Below, in pieces: positions 49,848-58,818 of a stretch of 64,000 nucleotides of DNA (its first letter is position 1; each line of letters opens with the position of its first letter). The notes below the pieces were generated by a model. The model saw only the letters and a program-made list of their open reading frames with translations, searched no databases and was not told the origin of the DNA. The stretch is from positions 124,001-188,000 of the forward strand of contig NZ_JACHJG010000015.1 in the NCBI RefSeq assembly GCF_014203545.1. The letters run 5' to 3'. Source of the stretch: Streptomyces netropsis. Its GTDB lineage: Bacteria > Actinomycetota > Actinomycetes > Streptomycetales > Streptomycetaceae. The position numbers and the translations under genes are program-made.

Positions 49848-52800
49848 ATGGCGGACGACATGGCGGCGGCTCCGGCCGGGGACCCGGCTTCGGCCCTCTC
49901 GGCGTTCTCCCCCGCGACCCGGGCCTGGTTCACGGGGGCCTTCACCGCGCCCACGGCCGCGCAGGCGGGAGCCTGGCGGGCGATCGACGAGGGGTCGGAC
50001 GTACTGGTCGTCGCGCCGACCGGGTCCGGCAAGACGCTGGCCGCCTTCCTCGCCTCGCTGGACCGGCTGGCGAGCTCCCCGCCCCCCGCCGAGCCCAAGA
50101 AGCGCTGCCGGGTGCTGTACGTGTCCCCGCTCAAGGCCCTCGCGGTGGACGTCGAGCGGAATCTGCGCAGCCCGCTCACCGGTATCCGCCAGGAATCCGT
50201 GCGGCTGGGGCTGCCCGAGCCGGAGATCCGGGTCGGGATCCGCTCGGGCGACACCCCGCCCGCCGAGCGCCGGGCGCTCGTGACCCGGCCGCCGGACATC
50301 CTGATCACCACCCCCGAGTCGCTGTTCCTGATGCTCACCTCCGCCGCCCGGGACGCGCTCGCAGGGGTCGAGACGGTCATCCTCGACGAGGTGCACGCCG
50401 TCGCCGGGACCAAGCGGGGCGCGCACCTCGCCCTGTCCCTGGAGCGTCTCGACACACTGCTCGCCCGTCCCGCCCGCAGGATCGGTCTCTCCGCCACGGT
50501 GCGTCCGGTGGACGAGGTGGCGCGCTATCTGTCGCCGCAGCGCAGGGTCGAGATCGTCCAGCCGCCGTCCGGCAAGGAGTTCGACCTCTCCGTGGTCGTT
50601 CCGGTCGAGGACCTCGGCGAGCTGGGGGGCTCGCCCGTCCAGGAGGGGGACGCCAAGGAGAAGCCGTCGATCTGGCCCCATGTGGAGGAGCGGATCGCCG
50701 ATCTGGTCCAGGCCCACCGCTCCACGATCGTGTTCGCCAATTCCCGGCGTCTCGCCGAGCGCCTGTGCAACCGGCTCAACGAGATCGCGTACGAGCGCGC
50801 CACGGGCGAGCCCCTGCCGGAGCACCACTCCCCCGCCGAGCTGATGGCCGAGTCCGGCGCGGCCAAGGGGGCGCCGCCGGTGCTCGCCCGCGCCCACCAC
50901 GGCTCGGTCTCCAAGGAGCAGCGGGCCCTGGTCGAGGAGGACCTCAAGGCGGGCCGGCTGCCGGCCGTCGTGGCGACCTCCAGCCTGGAGCTGGGCATCG
51001 ACATGGGCGCGGTGGACCTCGTCGTCCAGGTCGAGTCGCCGCCCTCGGTCGCCTCCGGTCTCCAGCGCGTCGGGCGCGCCGGACACCAGGTCGGAGCCGT
51101 CTCGACCGGTGTGGTCTTCCCGAAGTACCGGGGCGACCTGGTGCAGGCGGCCGTGGTCACGGAGCGGATGCGCGAGGGGGCCATCGAGTCGCTGCGCGTG
51201 CCCGCCAACCCGCTGGACGTGCTCGCCCAGCAGATCGTCGCCATGGTGGCTCTGGACACCTGGGACGTGGAGGAGCTTCTGGCCGTGGTGCGGCGGGCCG
51301 CGCCCTTCGCCTCCCTGCCCGAGTCCGCGTACGCGGCGGTGCTCGACATGCTCGCCGGGCGCTATCCGTCGGACGCCTTCGCGGAGCTGCGGCCGCGGCT
51401 GGTCTGGGACCGCGTGGCCGGCACGGTCACGGGGCGCCCGGGGGCGCAGCGGCTCGCCGTCACCTCGGGCGGCACCATCCCCGACCGGGGCCTCTTCGGC
51501 GTCTTCCTGGCGGGCTCGGACCCCAAGAAGGGCGGCGGCCGGGTCGGGGAGCTGGACGAGGAGATGGTCTACGAGTCACGGGCCGGCGACGTGTTCACGC
51601 TCGGGACCACCTCCTGGCGGATCGAGGACATCACCCGCGACCGTGTCCTGGTCACGCCCGCGCCGGGCACCCCCGGGCGGCTGCCGTTCTGGAAGGGCGA
51701 CCAGCTGGGCCGTCCACTCGAACTCGGCCGGGCGCTGGGCGCGTTCCTGCGCGAGGTCGGCGGGCTGACGCCCGAAGCGGCCCGCGCGCGGCTCGACGCC
51801 GCCGGGCTCGACACCTGGGCGGCGGACAACGTCCTGTCCTACCTCGACGAGCAGCGCCGCGCCTGCGGCCATGTGCCGGACGACCGGACGATCGTCGTCG
51901 AGCGGTTCCGCGACGAGCTGGGCGACTGGCGGGTCGTCGTCCACTCGCCCTTCGGCGCTCAGGTCCACGCCCCGTGGGCGCTGGCCCTCGGCGCCCGGCT
52001 CACCGAGCGGTACGGCATGGACGCCCAGGTGATGCACGCGGACGACGGCATCGTGCTGCGGCTGCCCGACGCGGACCTCATGGGCCTGGACCTGCTGGAC
52101 GCCGACCCGGCACGGCCCGGCACGGAGTTCGACACCGCGCAGTCCCCCGTCGGGGCCGCCGACGTCACGTTCGACAAGGGCGAGATCGACCAGATCGTCA
52201 CCGACCAGGTCGGTGGGTCGGCCCTCTTCGCCGCCCGGTTCCGCGAGTGCGCGGCCCGCGCCCTCCTGCTGCCGCGCCGCAGCCCCGGCAAGCGCACCCC
52301 GTTGTGGCAGCAGCGTCAGCGGGCCTCCCAGCTCCTCCAGGTCGCGGGGGAGTTCGGCTCGTTCCCGATCATCCTCGAGGCCGTCCGCGAATGCCTCCAG
52401 GACGTCTTCGACGTCCCGGGCCTCACCGAGCTGATGGGGGACATCGAGGCCCGCCGGGTGCGGCTGGTGGAGGTGACGACCCCCGAGCCGTCGCCCTTCG
52501 CCCGCTCGCTGCTCTTCGGCTACGTCGCCCAGTTCCTGTACGAGGGCGACTCCCCGCTCGCGGAGCGCCGCGCCGCCGCGCTCTCCCTCGATTCGCGGCT
52601 CCTGGCCGAGCTGCTGGGCCAGGCGGAGCTGCGCGAGCTGCTCGACGCGGAGGTGCTGGCCGAGCTGGAGCGCGAGCTGCGGTGGCTGACCGAGGACCGC
52701 CGGGTCAAGGACGTCGAAGGGGTCGCCGATCGCTTGCGGATCCTCGGTCCGCTGACCGACGCCGAGCTGGCCGAGCGCGGCGCCGAGCCCGGGTGGGCCC

Positions 52801-54635
52801 AGGAGCTGTCGGACGCCCGCCGCGCCCTGCGCGTCCGCATCGCCGGCCGGGACCACTGGGCGGCGATCGAGGACGCCGGCAGGCTTCGCGACGCCCTGGG
52901 GACGGCGCTGCCCGTCGGTGTCCCCGAGGCCTTCACCGAGCCGGTCAAGGACCCCCTCGGCGATCTCCTCGCCCGCTTCGCCCGCACGCACGGCCCCTTC
53001 ACCTCGGCCCAGGCCGCGGCCCGCTTCGGCCTGGGTCCGGCGGTGACCGACGGGGCACTGCAGCGTCTCGCCGCGAGCGGCCGTGTCGTCCAGGGGGAGT
53101 TCCACCCCGCCGGCATCGGCCAGGAGTGGTGCGACGCGGCGGTCCTGCGCAGACTGCGCCGCCGCTCCCTCGCGGCCCTGCGGCACGAGCTGGAGCCGGT
53201 GCCGCCCGCCGCGCTCGCCGCGTTCCTCCCCCAGTGGCAGCACATCGGCAGCCACAGCCTGCGCGGCACCGATGGTCTGGTGCGCGCCATCGAGCAGTTG
53301 CAGGGCGCGCCGGTCCCCGCCTCCGCCCTGGAGAAGCTGGTGCTGCCCGCCCGGGTGACGGACTACTCCCCGGCGATGCTCGACGAACTCACCGCGGCGG
53401 GCGAGATCGTATGGGCCGGCGCGGGGGCGCTCCCCGGGAAGGACGGCTGGGTCTCCCTGCTGCCCACCGACGCGGCAGCGCTGTTGCTGCCCGCCCCGCA
53501 CCCGCTGGAGATCACGCCCTTGCACCAGGCGGTGCTCGACGCACTGTCCGGGGGCTACGGCCTGTTCTTCCGCCAGATCGCCGACCAGGTCCGCGCCGCG
53601 GGCCACGCCCCGGCCGAACCCGGCGGCTCGGACGCCCATATCGCCGATGCCGTCTGGGACCTCGCCTGGTCCGGGCGGCTCACGAACGACACGCTCGCGC
53701 CGCTGCGCTCCCTGCTCGGCTCCGGGCGTACCGCCGGGTCCACCGCGCACCGCGCCAAGCGCGCGGTGCCGCGCGGGCGGTACGGCTCGTTCACCGGCCG
53801 GGCGGGCCTGACTGGGCTGTCGGGCCGTCCCACGGCCTCGCGCGGCGGCCCCCCGACGGTCGCGGGGCGCTGGGCCCTGCTCCCCGAGCGCGAGCCGGAC
53901 CCCACCCACCGGGCGCACGCCCTGGCCCGCACCCTCCTCGACCGGCACGGCGTGGTGACGCGGGGAGCGGTGGCCGCCGAGGGAGTGGAGGGCGGCTTCT
54001 CCGCCGTCTATCGCGTCCTGTCCGTCTTCGAGGAGAGCGGGCAGACCCGTCGCGGGTATGTGGTCGAAGGCCTGGGCGCCGCGCAGTTCGCGATGGACGG
54101 CGCCGTCGACCGGCTGCGCGCGGTGAGCACCGCCCGCGAGCGGGCGGGCGGTGCCGATCACGCCGGGAGTCCGGGAAGCTCCGCTGCCCCTTGGGCGCCA
54201 CCGACCCCGGCCGCGCCGGCCCCGCGCGGCGCCCGCCGACGCGCGGTCGTGCTCGCGGCCGCCGATCCCGCCAACGCCTACGGCGCCGCGCTCCCCTGGC
54301 CCGAGCCGCCCCCCGGCGCGTCCCACAAGCCCGGGCGCAAGGCCGGGTCCCTGGTCGTCCTCCTCGACGGCGCGCTCGCCCTGTACATGGAGCGCGGTGG
54401 CAAGTCCCTCCTCGCCTGGCCTCAAGAGGAGGACGCCGAGGCGGCGAGCAGCGACGACCCCGGGCTACGCGAAGCGGCGGCGGCCCTGGCCGAGGCGGCC
54501 CGCGCGGGCGCGCTGGGCACGGTCACGGTCGAGCGTGTCAACGGCTCCCCCGCGCTCACCTCCCCGCTCGGGGCCCTCCTGGAGTCCGCAGGCTTCCACG
54601 CCACCCCCCGGGGGCTGCGGCTGCGCGCCCCCTAG
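49848..54635 (+). CDS. lhr: Lhr-type ATP-dependent DNA/RNA helicase
   Basis: 1595-residue superfamily-2 helicase that moves 3'-5' on single-stranded DNA and prefers RNA:DNA hybrids. N-terminal helicase core: VVAPTGSGKTLAAF, ILDEVHAVAGTKRG (DEVH box), and RVGRAGHQVGAVSTG as motif VI. Then the winged-helix and beta-barrel parts, and the long Lhr-CTD (about 900-1595) with HTH modules and interspersed Pro/Arg-rich linkers (about 1280-1330, 1425-1470). The ATG at 49848 was set by the promoter spacing. Mycobacterial lhr is induced by mitomycin, which fits the upstream promoter. nei follows 114 nt later. Confidence 0.95.
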   Translation: MADDMAAAPAGDPASALSAFSPATRAWFTGAFTAPTAAQAGAWRAIDEGSDVLVVAPTGSGKTLAAFLASLDRLASSPPPAEPKKRCRVLYVSPLKALAVDVERNLRSPLTGIRQESVRLGLPEPEIRVGIRSGDTPPAERRALVTRPPDILITTPESLFLMLTSAARDALAGVETVILDEVHAVAGTKRGAHLALSLERLDTLLARPARRIGLSATVRPVDEVARYLSPQRRVEIVQPPSGKEFDLSVVVPVEDLGELGGSPVQEGDAKEKPSIWPHVEERIADLVQAHRSTIVFANSRRLAERLCNRLNEIAYERATGEPLPEHHSPAELMAESGAAKGAPPVLARAHHGSVSKEQRALVEEDLKAGRLPAVVATSSLELGIDMGAVDLVVQVESPPSVASGLQRVGRAGHQVGAVSTGVVFPKYRGDLVQAAVVTERMREGAIESLRVPANPLDVLAQQIVAMVALDTWDVEELLAVVRRAAPFASLPESAYAAVLDMLAGRYPSDAFAELRPRLVWDRVAGTVTGRPGAQRLAVTSGGTIPDRGLFGVFLAGSDPKKGGGRVGELDEEMVYESRAGDVFTLGTTSWRIEDITRDRVLVTPAPGTPGRLPFWKGDQLGRPLELGRALGAFLREVGGLTPEAARARLDAAGLDTWAADNVLSYLDEQRRACGHVPDDRTIVVERFRDELGDWRVVVHSPFGAQVHAPWALALGARLTERYGMDAQVMHADDGIVLRLPDADLMGLDLLDADPARPGTEFDTAQSPVGAADVTFDKGEIDQIVTDQVGGSALFAARFRECAARALLLPRRSPGKRTPLWQQRQRASQLLQVAGEFGSFPIILEAVRECLQDVFDVPGLTELMGDIEARRVRLVEVTTPEPSPFARSLLFGYVAQFLYEGDSPLAERRAAALSLDSRLLAELLGQAELRELLDAEVLAELERELRWLTEDRRVKDVEGVADRLRILGPLTDAELAERGAEPGWAQELSDARRALRVRIAGRDHWAAIEDAGRLRDALGTALPVGVPEAFTEPVKDPLGDLLARFARTHGPFTSAQAAARFGLGPAVTDGALQRLAASGRVVQGEFHPAGIGQEWCDAAVLRRLRRRSLAALRHELEPVPPAALAAFLPQWQHIGSHSLRGTDGLVRAIEQLQGAPVPASALEKLVLPARVTDYSPAMLDELTAAGEIVWAGAGALPGKDGWVSLLPTDAAALLLPAPHPLEITPLHQAVLDALSGGYGLFFRQIADQVRAAGHAPAEPGGSDAHIADAVWDLAWSGRLTNDTLAPLRSLLGSGRTAGSTAHRAKRAVPRGRYGSFTGRAGLTGLSGRPTASRGGPPTVAGRWALLPEREPDPTHRAHALARTLLDRHGVVTRGAVAAEGVEGGFSAVYRVLSVFEESGQTRRGYVVEGLGAAQFAMDGAVDRLRAVSTARERAGGADHAGSPGSSAAPWAPPTPAAPAPRGARRRAVVLAAADPANAYGAALPWPEPPPGASHKPGRKAGSLVVLLDGALALYMERGGKSLLAWPQEEDAEAASSDDPGLREAAAALAEAARAGALGTVTVERVNGSPALTSPLGALLESAGFHATPRGLRLRAP

Positions 54636-54749
54636 CCCCGGTCCGGCCGGGCCGCCCGAGCAGGTCAGGGGCTGGCCACGCCTCCGCCGCCCCGGCGACG
54701 GACCAGCGCAGACCGGCCCTGCCCGCGCCGACGCGGCATCATGGTGCAC

Positions 54750-55568
54750 ATGCCCGAAGGAGACACCGTCTGGCGCACCGCTCGGCATCTCCACCGTGCC
54801 TTGGCCGACGAGCCCCTCGTGCGGTCCGATCTGCGCGTCCCCCGGCTCGCCACGGTCGATCTCACCGGCCGCCGCGTCATCGAGGTCGTCCCGCGGGGCA
54901 AGCATCTGCTCACCCGCGTCGAGGGCGGTCTCACCCTCCACTCCCACCTCGGCATGGACGGCGCCTGGCGGATCTACGCCCCCGGCGAGCGCTGGCACGG
55001 CGGCCCGCAGCACCAGATCCGCGCCGTCCTCGCCAACGCCGCGCACACCGCCGTCGGTTACCGGCTGCCTGCCCTGGATCTGCTGCGCACCGCCGACGAA
55101 TCCAGTGTCGTCGGCCATCTCGGGCCCGACCTCCTCGCACCCGACTGGAGCCGGGACGATCAGGAGGAAGCGGTCCGCCGTCTGCTCGGCGACCCGGTCC
55201 GCACCGTGGGCGAGGCCGTGCTCGACCAACGCAACCTCGCCGGCGTGGGCAATGTCTACAAGTCGGAGCTGTGCTTCATGCTCCGCCTCTCCCCCTGGCT
55301 GCCGGTGGCCGAACTGCCCTCCGCCGAGCGCCTGGTGGCCCTCGCCAGGAAGCTGCTCGACGTCAACAAGGCCCGTACCACCCGCGTCACCACGGCCGAC
55401 CCGCGCATCGACCACCAGCTGTGGGTGTACGGGCGGGCGGGCCGGTCCTGCCGCCGCTGCGGCACCCCGATCCGCGTGGCCGACCAGGGACCGGCGGGCC
55501 AGGAGCGCCCCACGTACTGGTGCCCTCACTGCCAGACCGGCCCCGGGCCCGCCCCCACGACCAATTGA
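54750..55568 (+). CDS. nei: Nei/Fpg-family DNA glycosylase
   Basis: Base-excision enzyme removing oxidised bases, with associated lyase activity. The N-terminus PEGDTVWRTA carries the catalytic Pro2 and Glu3 after Met removal; this dictates ATG 54750 over 54741. H2TH region QRNLAGVGNVYKSE is intact, and a zinc finger closes the protein (CRRCG ... CPHCQ). PEGDTVW rather than PELPEVE marks it as Nei type. 272 residues. Co-directional with lhr. Confidence 0.93.
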   Translation: MPEGDTVWRTARHLHRALADEPLVRSDLRVPRLATVDLTGRRVIEVVPRGKHLLTRVEGGLTLHSHLGMDGAWRIYAPGERWHGGPQHQIRAVLANAAHTAVGYRLPALDLLRTADESSVVGHLGPDLLAPDWSRDDQEEAVRRLLGDPVRTVGEAVLDQRNLAGVGNVYKSELCFMLRLSPWLPVAELPSAERLVALARKLLDVNKARTTRVTTADPRIDHQLWVYGRAGRSCRRCGTPIRVADQGPAGQERPTYWCPHCQTGPGPAPTTN

Positions 55569-55594
55569 CGAGTCGTCAGTTCTGGTCGTACGGT
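55565..55594 (+). promoter_or_regulatory. Promoter of the SDR gene inside the nei 3' end
   Basis: TTGACG (55565-55570) overlaps the nei stop codon; 18 nt later TACGGT (55589-55594). The -10 ends 6 nt before the ATG at 55601, so a leaderless transcript is predicted. Confidence 0.55.
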
Positions 55595-55600
55595 CCGGAC

Positions 55601-56377
55601 ATGCCCCTCACGGCGTACGACCTCACCGGCCGCACCGCCCTCGTCACGGGGGCCGCGAGCGGCATCGGCCGTGCGTCGGCGCTCCTCCTCGCGGAGGCCG
55701 GGGCCTCGGTGCATTGCGCCGACCTGGACGAGAAGGGCGCACGGCGCACGGCCGCCCGGATCACCGAGGGGGGCGGCAGGGCCCGCGCCCACGTGCTCGA
55801 CGTCGCCGACCCCGCCCGGGTCGCGGCCACGGTCGCGGAGACCGTCCAGGTCGACGGCCGGCTCGACGTCATGGCCAACATCGCGGGTGTCATGCACCGC
55901 GGCGCCGTCCTGGACACCTCCGACGCGGAGCTGGACCGGATCCTGTCCGTCAATTTCAAGGGAATGCTCTACGGCTGTCGGGAGGCGGCCCGCGCGATGG
56001 TCTCCCTCGGCACCCGGGGCAGCATCGTCACCATGGCTTCCGGGGCCATCGACACCGGCGCTCCGGGGCTCTTCGCCTACAGCACGTCCAAGGCCGCGGT
56101 CGTCCAGCTGACCCGGACGCTCGCCACCGAGGTCGGTCGGCACGGCATCCGCGTCAACGCGGTCGCCCCCGGCTGGGTCCGTACACCCATGACCGACCGG
56201 CACGGCGATCCGGAACAGGCACAGGCCGAGCACCCCATGATCCGGCTGTCCCCCTTGGGCCGAGTGGGTGAACCCGAGGACATCGCGCACGCGGTCCTCC
56301 ATCTGGCGTCGGACGCCTCGTCGTTCACGACCGGCCAGATCCTGCGCCCCAACGGCGGGGTGGCCATGCCCTGGTGA
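55601..56377 (+). CDS. Short-chain dehydrogenase/reductase
   Basis: 258-residue classical SDR. Cofactor motif TGAASGIG (about 16-23), Asp42 in CADLDEKG pointing to NAD preference, NIAG at about 92, catalytic Ser in MASGA, and Tyr-x-x-x-Lys in YSTSKAA. Resembles FabG-like oxidoreductases. Substrate unknown. Only 32 nt after nei but with its own promoter. Its 3' end overlaps the tail of the opposing small membrane-protein gene by 53 nt. Confidence 0.9.
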   Translation: MPLTAYDLTGRTALVTGAASGIGRASALLLAEAGASVHCADLDEKGARRTAARITEGGGRARAHVLDVADPARVAATVAETVQVDGRLDVMANIAGVMHRGAVLDTSDAELDRILSVNFKGMLYGCREAARAMVSLGTRGSIVTMASGAIDTGAPGLFAYSTSKAAVVQLTRTLATEVGRHGIRVNAVAPGWVRTPMTDRHGDPEQAQAEHPMIRLSPLGRVGEPEDIAHAVLHLASDASSFTTGQILRPNGGVAMPW

Positions 56378-56693
56378 CCGTCTTGGTGGTTGCCGTGGTG
56401 ACCGTCTTGGCGACGGACCGGGTGGCTTTCTCACCCCGGGCGGCCCAGCGGCCCTTACGCCTCGCCGGCCGCGTCCACGGCACGCAGTGCACGGGCAACA
56501 GACTCAACCCCCAACCACCCGCGGCGACCAGCCCCTCGACAGGCCCTGCCCGCTCCGGCTGTACGAGCAGCCGGAACACCGCCCACCACCACACTCCACC
56601 GAGGGCGAGCGCGACCGCCCAGCCGGCTGCCCCGAGGGTCCGGCAGAACGGCGCCGCCGAACGGCAGAAGCCCCAGAAGTCCCGCCAGGCCAT
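56325..56693 (-). CDS. Small Trp-rich membrane protein, antisense overlap with SDR gene
   Basis: 122 residues. Begins MAWRDFWGFCRSAAPFCR and has a hydrophobic segment at about 22-41 (AGWAVALALGGVWWWAVFRL) and a second around 50-66. The tail is basic (RPARRKGRW) with Thr/Val repeats. A strong GAAGGAGG ribosome site lies 5 nt before the ATG. No family recognised. The last 17 codons overlap the end of the convergent SDR gene, so an earlier true stop cannot be excluded if the tail is a frame artefact. Confidence 0.55.
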   Translation of the reverse strand: MAWRDFWGFCRSAAPFCRTLGAAGWAVALALGGVWWWAVFRLLVQPERAGPVEGLVAAGGWGLSLLPVHCVPWTRPARRKGRWAARGEKATRSVAKTVTTATTKTVTRAWPPRRWGAGSGRS

Positions 56694-56806
56694 GGCTGCC
56701 TCCTTCGGCCGACGCTAGACCGGGCACTCCCCGTCACGGCAGAGCGCACCGGGGATCGAGAACGGCGCACGCGGGTGTCCGTACGCGCCCCACCGAGCCG
56801 GCGTCG

Positions 56807-57016
56807 TCAGTCGGACTCCCCCCGCGATCGGGCCAGCTCCTCCTCCAGCTCCGCGATCCTGCGATCGCGCCGGTGCAGGTCGACGATGACCCGCTGTTCC
56901 CCTTCGCGCATGCCCTCCTGGTACACGGTCCGCACGAAGGCACCGGCTGCCGTCTGATCGAGGTCCGTGACCATCATCAGCTCTTTCGTGAAGCGGATCA
57001 CGGGGTGCTCGTCCAT
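56807..57016 (-). CDS. Small coiled-coil protein of unknown function
   Basis: 69 residues, MDEHPVIRFTKELMMVTDLD start, then helical segments with a heptad pattern in the C-terminal third (RRDRRIAELEEELARS), likely a short coiled coil. No family recognised. The GAGGG before ATG 57016 is too close for a good ribosome site, so an internal start at one of the two Met codons at residues 14-15 is possible. Lies between the Trp-rich protein and dps, all on the minus strand. Confidence 0.5.
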   Translation of the reverse strand: MDEHPVIRFTKELMMVTDLDQTAAGAFVRTVYQEGMREGEQRVIVDLHRRDRRIAELEEELARSRGESD

Positions 57017-57099
57017 CCCTCAAGGAGAGCGCGCCCGCGCCGCCTCCGCCACCGGAGCGGGCGGAAAGCCGCCGGAGGGAAGACACCGGCGGGAGATAC

Positions 57100-57139
57100 G
57101 GGGAGGCCCCGGACCGGCTGCCGGTCCGGGGCCTTCCCG
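57100..57139 (-). terminator. Terminator after dps
   Basis: GGGGAGGCCCCGGACCGG pairs with CCGGTCCGGGGCCTTCCC with one G-T pair and a 4-nt loop, 17 nt beyond the dps stop. Confidence 0.8.
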
Positions 57140-57155
57140 TGGTCACCACGAGCGG

Positions 57156-57626
57156 TCAGGCGTTCTCCGCCTGGAACATCCAGTGGTGCTTCTCGAGGTC
57201 TCCCGTGAGACCGATGAGCAGGTCCTGCGTGACCGGGTCGGGGTCGCCCGTAGCCCGGACGCGCTCACGCATGCGGGTGATCACGGCGCCGAGCGCGGCG
57301 ACGAGGGTCTGCACCGCCTTCGTGTCCTTGTTCCAGCCGTCGCCGACCGCGTCGATTCCGCTGGTCTTGGCGACGGTCTCGGCCCGCCCGTCCGGGGCGA
57401 CACCGAGGGCCGAGGCGCGCTCCGCGACCGCGTCGGCGTGCTGCCGGGCACTCGCGACGACCTCGTCGAGCTGTAGATGGACCGAGCGGAAGCGGGGGCC
57501 CACGACGGTCCAGTGGACCTGCTTGGCCACGAGCGAGAGGTCCACCAGGTCGACGAGCGCCCCCTGGAGGGCATCACCGACGGTCTTGCGGTCCTGCTCG
57601 GACAACGGGCTCTTCACGACAGACAT
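57156..57626 (-). CDS. dps: Dps family ferritin-like protein
   Basis: 156-residue DNA-protecting mini-ferritin. The inter-subunit ferroxidase site appears intact: AKQVHWTVVGPRFRSVHLQLDEVV carries the His, the second His is in SVHLQLDE, and Asp/Glu follow. It lacks long Lys-rich tails, so DNA binding may be weak. Position next to clgR fits the S. coelicolor gene called DpsB. It would store iron and limit peroxide damage in the nucleoid. ATG 57626 with AGGAGTACGCGG upstream. Confidence 0.93.
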   Translation of the reverse strand: MSVVKSPLSEQDRKTVGDALQGALVDLVDLSLVAKQVHWTVVGPRFRSVHLQLDEVVASARQHADAVAERASALGVAPDGRAETVAKTSGIDAVGDGWNKDTKAVQTLVAALGAVITRMRERVRATGDPDPVTQDLLIGLTGDLEKHHWMFQAENA

Positions 57627-57710
57627 CCGCGTACTCCTGTTCGACTGTCCGGTCAGTTCGATCCCCGTTCATCCACCATGGCACACAGGTGCCGAAGGGG
57701 CGGAAAACGC

Positions 57711-57742
57711 AGGATCCCGGTCAGATTCCTGACCGGGATCCT
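57711..57742 (-). terminator. Terminator after clgR
   Basis: AGGATCCCGGTCAG pairs with CTGACCGGGATCCT, 14 perfect pairs around a 4-nt loop, 32 nt beyond the clgR stop. On the minus strand it separates clgR from dps. Confidence 0.85.
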
Positions 57743-57773
57743 GGACGGGAAACACAGGGTTCCCAGACTTGTG

Positions 57774-58157
57774 TCAGGCCGCGACGACGTCCACGGCCTC
57801 CGCTGGAGCCTTGATGGTCACACGCTCCCCCGGCACGCCCGTCACAGACGTCACGGACACCGAATTGAACATCGGCCGCATCGGCGCGGGTACCGGCTCG
57901 CTCGCCGCCGCCGACTGCGCCAGCTCGGCGAGCGACAGTTCGTCACTCACCTCACGCATGACCTCGGACATCCGTACGTCCAGAGCGTCGCAGATTGCGG
58001 AGAGAAGCTCGGAGGACGCCTCCTTCTGCCCCCGCTCGACCTCGGAGAGGTAACCGAGCGAGACCCGGGCGGATGAGGAGACCTCGCGCAGAGTGCGGCC
58101 CTGGCGCTGGCGCTGCCGACGCAGCACGTCACCCAGCAGGCGACGGAGCAAAATCAT
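57774..58157 (-). CDS. clgR: Clp-gene regulator ClgR
   Basis: 127-residue XRE-family activator of clpP/clpC, lon and itself. HTH lies at about 13-68 (LGDVLRRQRQRQGRTLREVS; VSLGYLSEVERGQKEAS). A Pro/Ala/Ser linker leads to a C-terminus ending VVAA. In S. lividans the terminal Ala pair of this protein type is part of the degradation signal for ClpP, so regulator level follows free protease. ATG 58157. It lies 94 nt downstream of cinA on the same strand. Confidence 0.92.
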   Translation of the reverse strand: MILLRRLLGDVLRRQRQRQGRTLREVSSSARVSLGYLSEVERGQKEASSELLSAICDALDVRMSEVMREVSDELSLAELAQSAAASEPVPAPMRPMFNSVSVTSVTGVPGERVTIKAPAEAVDVVAA

Positions 58158-58251
58158 CGGTGGCTCCCTCCTTGGACCGCGAATCCGGATCCTTCACGCC
58201 CCACCGTACCGCCTCCGGCTGCGGCCGTGCGGGGAGCTATGTCGTGTTCAC

Positions 58252-58818
58252 TCAGGGCTGCAAACATCCATTCCCCCCGTTGTGTTCCGTATCCTTTGCC
58301 CCCGCGTTCTCTGCCAGTTCGCCCAGCAGCAGGGCGAGAGCCGCCCGTACGCTCTCCGTCCGGATGCGCGCCCGGTCGCCGTCCAGCGACAGCTCACGAA
58401 CCACACCCGCACCGTCCGGACCCGCCACGGCGACGAAGACCGTGCCGACGGGCTTGCCGTCCTGGGTGTCCGGTCCGGCGACGCCGGTGGTGGCGACCCC
58501 CCAGTCGGCGCCGAGCAACGTCCGCACACCGCGGGCCATCTGCCGGGCCACCTCCGCGTCGACGGCCCCGCGCTCGGCGAGCAGTTCCCCGGCCACGCCC
58601 AGCACATCCCGCTTGACGTCGGTGGCGTACGCGGTGACCGACCCCAGCACCGCGCGGGAGGCACCCGGCGCAGCGGTCAGCCCGGCCGCGAGCAGCCCGC
58701 CCGTGAGCGATTCGGCCGCTGCCACGGTCCAGCCCCGCCCGACCAGCGCACCCAGCACCGCGGCGGCCCCGCCGTCGCCCTCCGTGCCCGTCGAGGTCCC
58801 TGGGCTCACCGGACTCAT
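58252..58818 (-). CDS. cinA: CinA-family nicotinamide-nucleotide amidohydrolase (PncC type)
   Basis: 188 residues: only the CinA C-terminal domain, without the MoaB-like N-terminal half. Predicted to deamidate NMN to nicotinate mononucleotide. Motifs AAAESLTGGLLAAGLTAAPGAS, SVTAYATDVKRDVLGV and TTGVAGPDTQDGKPVGTVFVAV are complete. The ATG at 58818 overlaps the pgsA stop as ATGA, so the genes are coupled. The C-terminal 15 residues are non-conserved. Confidence 0.92.
   Translation of the reverse strand: MSPVSPGTSTGTEGDGGAAAVLGALVGRGWTVAAAESLTGGLLAAGLTAAPGASRAVLGSVTAYATDVKRDVLGVAGELLAERGAVDAEVARQMARGVRTLLGADWGVATTGVAGPDTQDGKPVGTVFVAVAGPDGAGVVRELSLDGDRARIRTESVRAALALLLGELAENAGAKDTEHNGGNGCLQP

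Noticed and set aside
58237..58258. ClgR-box-like GTTCAC...GCAAAC upstream of clgR
   Set aside because: Spacing between half-sites and two core bases do not match GTTCGC-N5-GCGAAC, and it overlaps the cinA 3' end.
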